Origin: Botryococcus braunii
Taxonomy: Eukaryota; Chlorophyta; Trebouxiophyceae
Direction: 5' to 3'
Length of the DNA: 12,500 bases
Assembly: GCA_002005505.1 (NCBI GenBank)
Contig: KV908620.1
Location: forward strand, 142,782-155,281
In this document: positions 7,285 to 12,500 of the stretch, in pieces
Position numbering within the stretch: the first letter of the stretch is position 1
Layout of the letters: each line of letters begins with the position of its first letter
Translations under genes and position numbers: made by a program
Notes under the pieces: generated by a model
The model's input: only the letters and a program-made list of their open reading frames with translations
Told to the model about the DNA's origin: nothing
Database searches by the model: none

Positions 7285-7704
7285 GTCCACCCCTTCACTA
7301 TTTTTCTGGTGCATGAGCCGCTCTAGACGGGTTAATTGTACACACACCCCCCAACCCCCCATCTCTTTATTATTTGTCCTCTCTTCCATGTGCAAGCCCT
7401 TGCTGTTTTTTCTTTGCAAAGTCCCATTTGTGAGGCCCTCAAGTTGTTCCCCCTGTTCACATCCCATTCGCAAGACCCAAAACTTTATATATTGTATTTT
7501 TTTCTTATTTATTTATAAATTAATTAATTCATTCCTTCATTCGTTCGTTCCTTTGTTGGTTCGTTGGTTCGTTCGTTCGTTCATTCATTCATTCATTCAT
7601 TCATCCATCCATCCATTCATTCGTTTTCCTTTATCTATTGGTTTATTTGTAACGGACTCTGTCTAATCTTGATGGAAATCGTGACAGAGATGCGGTGAGG
7701 GCAG
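7285..7704 (+). other. Intron 7 (phase 0)
   Basis: A 420-bp T/C-rich intron from GTCCAC to GGGCAG. It has GCAAG-CCC and CCCATT(T/C)G repeats at about 7390-7480 and a TTCG/ATTC tetranucleotide tract at 7526-7625. No gene is seen. Confidence 0.8.
7526..7625 (+). repeat. (ATTC/GTTC/ATCC)n tetranucleotide repeat
   Basis: An imperfect tetranucleotide tract that shifts from ATTAATTC to TTCG, TTGG, then ATTC and ATCC units. It lies in the middle of intron 7. Confidence 0.95.
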
Positions 7705-7941
7705 GGCGGGCTGGCGGCTCCCGACCCCGTAGGCTCCTCGCTGCTGCTGCCCCGGGCGTGGGCGGCGCTTCTGCGACTGATGCTGCAACAGGGTGTGCCG
7801 ATCGAAACCCTAAGGGCCCTGTCAGGCCCCCCTGCGGCTGGAGACGAAGCCCTGGAGGAGTCCGTGTGGGCTGTGTTGCCTGATGAGGCTCGCGAGGCCT
7901 GGCTGGCCGGCCCCCACCGCATGTACACCTCCGAAGCGCAG
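7705..7941 (+). CDS. WDR11: WDR11 exon 8 (LLLPRAWAALLRLMLQQGV, start of helical region)
   Basis: Residues 429-507. GGLAAPDPVGSSLLLPRAWA then ALLRLMLQQGVP matches the family stretch with (C)SPxLLPxxxAxALRxxLxxGV, which follows the second propeller and begins the helical part. The rest (ETLRALSGPPAAGDEALEES then VWAVLPDEAREAWLAGPHRM) is helical and Ala/Glu-rich. The start follows GGGCAG at 7704; FPQ-GGLAAP keeps phase 0, and in-frame family similarity begins right after. The donor is GTGCGC at 7942 after CAG, phase 0. Confidence 0.93.
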
Positions 7942-8370
7942 GTGCGCCGTTCGAGTCCCGGTCAGTCTGCAGAAATGTTTCTTGCCTCCTTTTTCTCCCT
8001 CTTTTTTTTTCCTTCCATTTTTTCTTCTTTTTTTTTTTTTTTTTTTTCTCTGTTTTCCATTCTCTCTCCATTCACCGCCCTCCTGTCTGTTGTTTGTCCT
8101 CTCCCTTCCTTGCTTCCCCTCCTTATGTTTTTTTGCCTCCGTCCGCCCCTCTTTCCCTCACTCCACGCTTCTCTTTCTCTCTTCGGTCCTCATGCTTAAC
8201 CCTAAGTGTCAATACCTGGCGGATAGATGGGCCCCAGGGCTCCAAACCCTCCTTCCAAAACCTAAAGCCAACAAGGCCAGGGTGCACAGGAAATCACATA
8301 CCTGGCAAGGGGTTTCCAAACCCTACTTCCAAAAGCTCCACCCTGACCCTAAAGAGGTGTGCCTGAACAG
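7942..8370 (+). other. Intron 8 (phase 0)
   Basis: A 429-bp intron from GTGCGC to GAACAG. The left half is T-rich, including a 19-base T run (8029-8047). The right half holds three repeats of about 84 bp that include copies of the exon 9 start. No gene is seen. Confidence 0.78.
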
Positions 8371-8395
8371 GAAATCACGTACCTGGCGGGAGGAT
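8196..8395 (+). repeat. ~81-86-bp repeat, 3 copies, containing the exon 9 acceptor region
   Basis: TACCTGGC recurs at 8213, 8299 and 8380. The second copy carries ACAGGAAATCACATACCTGG, almost identical to ACAGGAAATCACGTACCTGG at the exon 9 boundary (8368-8387). Copies also share CCAAACCCT(C/A)CTTCCAAAA and CCCTAA(A) words. The third copy is the boundary itself. Confidence 0.8.
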
Positions 8396-8624
8396 GGGCC
8401 ACCTTCAAGAAGCCCAAGCGGACGTCGTCAATGGGGACGGAGTCGCGCTCCGGGGATGGGGCGGGGCTGCTGGCTTCGCCACGTCAGCAGTTGCCTGATC
8501 AGGCAAGCGTGCCTGATTGGGCTACCTCCTGGGCCTTCCCGGAGGCCAGCAGCAGCAGCCCCGCTCCCGCATCCTTTGGCCCTGTTGCCAATTCAGGCCT
8601 CGAGCCCGTGCTGCTCCCCATCAG
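8371..8624 (+). CDS. WDR11: WDR11 exon 9 (variable linker)
   Basis: Residues 508-591 plus two bases of codon 592. The translation runs EITYLAGGWATFKKPKRTSS, then a Ser/Gly/Pro/Ala-rich segment including PDWATSWAFPEASSSSPAPA and NSGLEPVLLPI. It lies where plant and animal WDR11 have a poorly conserved linker between the ALRxxL block and the helix that precedes the FW motif. I see no strong family match, and assign it by its open frame, splice sites and phase. The donor GTGAGC at 8625 is strong and leaves phase 2, matching exon 10. The start is uncertain: GAACAG ending at 8370 is used here, but TTCAAG ending at 8409 also keeps phase 0 and would remove the first 13 residues, which overlap an intronic repeat. 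Confidence 0.72.
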
Positions 8625-8691
8625 GTGAGCCACCTTATGCTTTGGGAACAGGGTTTGTCTGAGCCTGCTTGCACTGGGAGTGAGGCATTTC

Positions 8692-8745
<54 letters not shown>

Positions 8746-8750
8746 GCACG

Positions 8751-8790
<40 letters not shown>

Positions 8791-9026
8791 CATGCGTGCG
8801 TGCGTGCGTGCGTGCGTGCGTGTGCGTGTGCGTGTGCGCGTGTGTGTGTTTGCGCGCTTGCGCATGTGCGTGTGTGTATTTTGCAGCCAGACCACTCTAA
8901 CCGCGCAATATATCCTTCCCGCCATTGATCGCAATCGCCCAAGCCGCCTGACTAGATGCCCTGCAGTTCCCACCTTCCCAAAAAAAGTAATTATGAGATG
9001 GGGGAGGGGGTCCACTTTGTGTGCAG
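8625..9026 (+). other. Intron 9 (phase 2)
   Basis: A 402-bp intron from GTGAGC to GTGCAG. A GT/GCGT tract fills 8693-8878. A second plausible acceptor, ATTTTGCAG, ends at 8886, but using it does not keep the phase of exon 10. The remaining 140 bp is unique sequence without family similarity. Confidence 0.75.
8693..8878 (+). repeat. (GT)n with long GCGT block
   Basis: Pure and near-pure GT to about 8786, then CGTGCATGCGTGCGTGCG-type tetranucleotides to about 8820, then GTGTGC mixtures. This is a UG-rich tract in the pre-mRNA upstream of exon 10. Confidence 0.95.
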
Positions 9027-9142
9027 AACGAGCGGTACAGATGAGAGGGGGGCCGGGGCCGGAGGCCTTGCGGAGGTCGAAACCCCCGACAACGGGCACG
9101 CCATCAGCCCCGACTCCGCCGCCCGCTTCAAGGCCTTCCGAG
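9027..9142 (+). CDS. WDR11: WDR11 exon 10 (short linker exon)
   Basis: Completes codon 592, then residues 593-630 and the first base of codon 631. It reads TSGTDERGAGAGGLAEVETP followed by DNGHAISPDSAARFKAFR and joins to exon 11 as FKAFR-E-RMSKITQ. It is assigned mainly by continuity: entry phase 2 after GTGCAG and exit phase 1 at GTGCGC (9143) agree with both neighbours, and the chosen frame is acidic/helical rather than the Pro/Arg-rich alternative. The alternative reading, from an acceptor at 8886 and leaving in another phase, could also be forced into exon 11 through a shifted acceptor, so this exon is less secure than the propeller exons. Confidence 0.68.
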
Positions 9143-9228
9143 GTGCGCCCCCCCCCCCTTTTCCTTTTCCCTTCCCCTCGATCTACACTGCCGCTGTGTT
9201 TGCGCTTACACAGCAGTCGCGCTGGCTA

Positions 9229-9573
<345 letters not shown>

Positions 9574-9740
9574 GCGCGCGCGAGCGCACAAACACGTAGG
9601 GGCACCCACACACACACGCACAGGCATGTGCGGGCGGTCCTGCAGGCACCATGGCTTCCGAGCGAAATACACACGTATCTTGTGCATTTGCTACCTGTGT
9701 GCACACATGCGGTGTCTCTAACCCTTTGCCCTGCTCTATT

Positions 9741-9786
9741 CTCCTCCTCCTCCTCCTCCTCCTCCTCCTCCTCCTCCTCCTCCTCC
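9741..9786 (+). repeat. (CTC)15 trinucleotide repeat
   Basis: Uninterrupted CTC/TCC triplets from 9741 to 9786 inside intron 10. The Ser-run reading on the + strand and the Glu-run reading on the - strand are both low-complexity artefacts. Confidence 0.97.
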
Positions 9787-10046
9787 CCCTCCACGCCCGC
9801 CCAAGCGCCCCGTTGTTGCCCATCTGAGTCCTAGAACAAAGCATGCTTATTAGCAGTAGGGCTCAAGGGTCCCGCAGCAAACACCGCTGCGTTCTCTTGT
9901 CCCTAGGGTCCCTTCCGCCGAGTGGGGGACCCCTGAACCCTAAACTCCAGACCCTAAAGCCTGCAGTCATCCCCAGGTGTGAGGGAACACACACCCGGGG
10001 ATGATTGCAGGGTTCCCCCAAACCCTGACAGGCCTGGATGAACCCC

Positions 10047-10238
10047 AAACCCTGAAGGGTTTGTATGTATGCAAGCCCTAAATGCTGAAATCATCCCGAA
10101 TAACCGGTCGGGCGGGGGAGCTGGGGCGCAGAGAGGATGTCCAAACCCTGAAGGGTTTGCATGAATTTGAGCCCTAAATCCTGAAATAATCCCGAATAAA
10201 CGGTCGGGCGTGGGAGCTTGGGCGCAGAGAGGATGTCC
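10047..10238 (+). repeat. 96-bp tandem duplication spanning the exon 11 acceptor
   Basis: Copy 1 (10047-10142) and copy 2 (10143-10238) differ at about 10 of 96 positions. Each begins AAACCCTGAAGGGTTTG and ends with the acceptor GGGCGCAG plus AGAGGATGTCC. In copy 2 this is the true exon 11 start; in copy 1 it is a decoy acceptor ending at 10131. Confidence 0.95.
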
Positions 10239-10492
10239 AAGATAACGCAGGTGGGGGCCAACGTGGTGAAGGGGATGTCCCTGGGAGGCTTCCGTTCCGA
10301 GGGGCCCGGCGAGGACACCGTGTATCCCCCGGTACCCAGCGGGAGCCTGGACCGGGAGCCGCGGGAGTCCGGGGGCCCAAAGTACGAAGCCAGCCTGGCA
10401 CTGACCCTGCGGGCCCTGGCCCACATGCGCGCGGGGCGTTCCCTCCTCCATGGCCCCGAGTGGGATGAGTACGCTGCCGCCCTCCGACAAGG
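10228..10492 (+). CDS. WDR11: WDR11 exon 11 (ALAHMRAGRSLL ... DEYAAALRQG)
   Basis: Completes codon 631, then residues 632-718 and two bases of codon 719. The first part, RMSKITQVGANVVKGMSLGG followed by a Pro/Gly/Glu-rich loop, is variable. The second part, LTLRALAHMRAGRSLLHGPE and WDEYAAALRQG, matches the WDR11 helical segment with (E)xYRxEGxLLDDExxxLYADVVKKG, so the family call is secure at this end. The start at 10228 after GCGCAG is the acceptor that fits the phase-1 entry. The donor is GTGCTT at 10493, phase 2, joining as ALRQ-G-SAAKAA. The first 11 bases of this exon are present a second time 96 bp upstream, inside the intron. Confidence 0.88.
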
Positions 10493-11307
10493 GTGCTTCC
10501 CCCTCCGCCTTCCCTTCCATCACCCTTCCCTTCCTCCTCCTCCCCTCCATCGCTTCTCATCCATCCCCTTCCTTTCCATCGCCTTCCCTCCATCGCCTTC
10601 TCTGAACCGCCCTTTCCTCATCACCCTCCCTTCCACCGCCCTCCCTCCGTCGCCTTCTCTACACCGCCCTTCCTCATCGCCTTCCCTTCCATCGCCTTCC
10701 ATTCACCAACTTCCGTTCATCGCATTTCCTCCATGGCCTTTCCGCTGGCCACCTTCCCCCTGTCGCCTTTTGTTAATGTTGTAATTAAAAAATCCATTTT
10801 GAAAACTTTTTTGGTTTCCCCCATGGCTTTCACCGCATTGCATTCCTCCATCAGCTTTCATTTTACTGCCTCCCCTCCATCGTCTTTCTTCACCTGCCTT
10901 CCCTTAGTCGCCTTGCGTTCATCGCCTTCCCTCCATCACCTTCCCCAAACCGCTTTCCCTCCACCGCGAATGAGCAATTGATGTTTATGGGTTCTCAAGA
11001 TGCGCATGAGGTTAGGGAATTGGTGGATACTTGAGATTGTAATGGTTACAGAGGATGTTTCTGATTGCTTAAGACGTGGATGAGTAGTCAGATGTGGGTG
11101 GATACCAGATCTTTTCTGAACATTTGAAATGTGGATGACCATTTGAAACGTTGATGGAAGCTGACAAAGAATATGGTCGACGTGGATTTATATGGTTTTT
11201 TCAATTTGGGGGGGGGGGAGGGTGGGGGCGTGCATGACGTGCAACGTGCATGAAAAATGGAGGATTTCAGATGTTGGTGACCACTTTTGAGAGGTGGGGG
11301 CGCACAG
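10493..11307 (+). other. Intron 11 (phase 2)
   Basis: An 815-bp intron from GTGCTT to GCACAG. The left two thirds is degenerate CTTCCCTCCATCGCC-type repeats. The right part (10975-11300) is a diverged series around (T)TTGA(G/A)A(T/C)GTGGATGA, with a G run at 11209-11218. No gene is seen. Confidence 0.78.
10499..10970 (+). repeat. Degenerate CTTCCCTCCATCGC repeat array
   Basis: Dozens of imperfect units of about 15 bp with CTTCC(C/A)(T/A)CCATCGC cores, interrupted by a short AT-rich patch at 10775-10815. It is purely pyrimidine-biased on the + strand. No exon-like family match was found within it. Confidence 0.8.
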
Positions 11308-11443
11308 GTCGGCCGCCAAGGCAGCGGTGGCAGCCGCGGTGGCGGGAAATCCCGGGGAGGCTCGCTTCTGGAGGGCGCTGCCCACCACTCTGGACGCCAT
11401 CCGCACCTCCATCGAGTCCGATAAGGCGGCTGTCGCCTCCCAG
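11308..11443 (+). CDS. WDR11: WDR11 exon 12 (GNPGEARFW motif)
   Basis: Completes codon 719 and gives residues 720-764. SAAKAAVAAAVAGNPGEARF then WRALPTTLDAIRTS matches the strongly diagnostic WDR11 stretch in which an Ala-rich helix is followed by (F/Y)G(D/E)xxEAxFW and LPxAI. Joined to exon 11 the product reads YAAALRQGSAAKAAVAAAVA, colinear with the family without gaps. The acceptor is GCACAG at 11307. The donor is GTCCTG at 11444 after CAG, weak beyond GT, phase 0. The exon's last nine bases, GCCTCCCAG, and the donor begin a 34-bp array that fills the next intron. Confidence 0.94.
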
Positions 11444-11790
11444 GTCCTGTCCCACCCCCCGTGTCTTTGTCGCTCGCACGCCGCCCTAGAACCTCTTCTT
11501 CAATGCCTCCCAGTCCCGCTCACACCCCCTTTTTAAGCTTCCTCCTACGTTCTCTAACACCCCATCTTTCAATCTCCCACGTCCTCCCACCACCCCGTTC
11601 GTCACCGCCTCCCGCATCCGCTTGCTCCTCCTCTTTGAATGCCTTCTATCTCCGCTCACAACCCCTCTCCAAATATCTCCGTCGTCCTCTCACAAGCCCT
11701 TTTTCAATGCCTCCCACGTCCTCTCTCCACTCCGTTGCCATGGCCGCCTTCGTCCGCTCACACCCCTTTTTTGAACGACTCCTACATCCA
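11435..11790 (+). repeat. 34-bp tandem array that starts at the exon 12 donor junction
   Basis: Units of about 34 bp start near 11435, 11469, 11505, 11540, 11573, 11606, 11641, 11675, 11709 and 11743. The consensus is roughly GCCTCCCACGTCCTCTCACA followed by CCCCTTTTTCAAT. The first unit is the splice junction itself, GCCTCCCAG/GTCCTGTCCCA. Clear re-occurrences are GCCTCCCAGTCCCGCTCACA at 11505 and GCCTCCCACGTCCTCTC at 11709. Confidence 0.85.
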
Positions 11791-11864
11791 ATAGGAGAAA
11801 AAAGGTGAAAAACGGACTTGTTTTGGTAGTTCCGTTTCTGACAATGTCGGGTTCGCCCGAGTAG
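11444..11864 (+). other. Intron 12 (phase 0)
   Basis: A 421-bp intron from GTCCTG to GAGTAG. About 350 bp of it is a 34-bp tandem array (separate entry). The last 70 bp is unique, with the only TAG-type acceptor of the gene. Confidence 0.82.
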
Positions 11865-12236
11865 GCCGAGCTGGCGGAGGCTCTGTCCAGCAAGCTGAGG
11901 GTAGCAGCTGGGGAGGATCCCGCGGGAGTACCCACCAGGGCACTGGCCAGATCAACCACCATTGCGGAGCAGCCGATTGCGGGACCACCGCGGAGGCTGG
12001 GGTCCAAGCTAGGCACGGCCGAGGAACCCTTCACGGGGCCCAGCACAAGCGATGCCAAGACCGGTACCCTAGCGGGGACTCCCGGGAGCCCCGCGTCGGA
12101 GAAGGCGGGCGTCGGGGGAGCGGCGGATCGCGGGTGGCTGTGGGACGGGGCCGTGGAGGTCGCGGAGGCACGGGAGCGTGCCATGTGGCACGAGGCCATG
12201 TCCCGCCGCTCCTTCGAGGAGGTACAGGAACTCCAG
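11865..12236 (+). CDS. WDR11: WDR11 exon 13 (linker and start of C-terminal helices)
   Basis: Residues 765-888, the longest exon. It opens AELAEALSSKLRVAAGEDPA, then a Pro/Gly/Thr-rich loop of about 60 residues (GPPRRLGSKLGT ... LAGTPGSPASEKAGVGG), and ends RGWLWDGAVEVAEARERAMW then HEAMSRRSFEEVQELQ. Relatives likewise have a variable linker after the FW motif, followed by an acidic helix with (R/E)xRxxxxERxxWHE, so the ERAMWHE stretch supports the assignment. An in-frame TAG at 11862-11864 is the acceptor itself and fixes the start. The donor is GTGCGC at 12237 after CAG, phase 0. A 242-codon open frame on the - strand over this exon is its shadow. The C-terminal solenoid must continue beyond the window. 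Confidence 0.88.
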
Positions 12237-12500
12237 GTGCGCCTCCTGTCCCGCTGTACTCCGCCATTCTGTGTGTCAAGTACGGCAACATATGCCGAGG
12301 TGCGTTTTGGAGGGGTCCGCTTGAAAATGCGGGTTACGGAGGAGGTCCGCTTGAAGGGGGCATAACATATGTAGAGGCACATTTGGGAGGGGTCCGCTTG
12401 AAAGAGCGTATGAGTCATGAGTCATACTATGCCACATGCAAATGCGAGTTGGGGAGGAGGTCCGCTTGAAGGGCGGATGACATATGTAGAGGCGCGTTTG
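12237..12500 (+). other. Intron 13 (phase 0), cut by the window end
   Basis: Begins GTGCGC. After about 50 bp of mixed sequence it becomes a compound repeat of CATATG(T/C)(A/C)GAGG, GGGAGGGGTCCGCTTGAA-like and GGAGGAGGTCCGCTTGAA units. The downstream acceptor is not in the window. Confidence 0.75.
12289..12500 (+). repeat. Compound repeat with GGTCCGCTTGAA and CATATG modules
   Basis: CATATG(C/T) starts at 12289, 12366 and 12481. Each of the two complete units contains one GGAGGGGTCCGCTTGAA and one GGAGGAGGTCCGCTTGAA. Unit lengths are 77 and 115 bp, the second lengthened by an insertion around GAGTCATGAGTCATACTATG. The array runs off the window. Confidence 0.88.

Noticed and set aside
7942..7970. 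GTTCGAGTCCCGG near 7949, resembling a tRNA T-arm, and similar inverted words near 5105 and 5970, suggesting a tRNA gene or a tRNA-derived SINE
   Set aside because: No matching acceptor stem, D-arm or anticodon arm can be laid out around any of them, and the first abuts coding exon 8. Isolated B-box-like words are expected by chance.
8887..8990. Possible extra exon after ATTTTGCAG (8886), with a donor at AAAAAA/GTAATT
   Set aside because: Its exit phase does not fit exon 10 at 9027 and the translation has no similarity to WDR11. It could only be kept by shifting the acceptors of exons 10 and 11.
11690..12418. 242-codon open frame on the - strand
   Set aside because: It is the complement of GC-rich exon 13 plus repeat sequence. 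The + strand reading has splice sites, correct phase and WDR11 similarity.

Overview
The window is a stretch of a GC-rich eukaryotic nuclear genome. It carries one gene on the + strand that enters from the left edge and leaves past the right edge. I read it as 13 internal exons of a WDR11 orthologue (WD repeat-containing protein 11). The joined exons hold 888 codons with no stop, and all 12 exon-exon junctions agree in reading phase. The translation follows WDR11 from the middle of the protein (end of the first beta-propeller) through the second propeller and into the start of the C-terminal helical solenoid. Diagnostic stretches are VRGVRW, SEIWA, LPFTAVEW, LAFALGDGRVGVLAVKGRK, LLGDADGNLSRWD, GAVRRIQLAPP, VAVLFANGAFGVWELD, LLLPRAWAALLRLMLQQGV and GNPGEARFW. 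The amino-terminal half and the carboxyl end lie outside the window.

About four fifths of the sequence is intron (402 to 1792 bp each), and the introns are almost entirely simple and tandem repeats: (TG)n, (CA)n, (CT)n, (TCC)n, G- and C-runs, and minisatellites with units of 19, 30, 34, 52, 53, 57, 59, about 84 and 96 bp. The GC-rich exons, repeat-packed spliceosomal introns, many GTGCGN donors and a WDR11 that resembles the plant version suggest an algal or other protist nuclear genome (green alga, stramenopile or similar). The lineage cannot be fixed from this window. No bacterial-type operon, RNA gene, CRISPR array or recognisable transposase is present.

Layout: intron tail 1-206; exon 1 207-425; exon 2 1380-1627; exon 3 2449-2638; exon 4 4431-4507; exon 5 5285-5458; exon 6 5996-6151; exon 7 7063-7284; exon 8 7705-7941; exon 9 8371-8624; exon 10 9027-9142; exon 11 10228-10492; exon 12 11308-11443; exon 13 11865-12236; intron 13 from 12237 to the end. 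Residue numbers in the entries are local: residue 1 is the first complete codon, at 209.

The most unusual observation is in the introns. Several tandem arrays are built from copies of the gene's own splice junctions: donor junctions in introns 1, 5 and 12, acceptor junctions in introns 1, 8 and 10, and possibly a short one in intron 2. In intron 10 a 96-bp unit containing the acceptor and the first 11 exonic bases of exon 11 is duplicated at about 90% identity. This suggests that introns here grow by tandem duplication anchored at exon edges. A second pattern is that complementary UG and CA repeats lie in the introns on either side of exons 3, 6 and 10, which could pair in the pre-mRNA.
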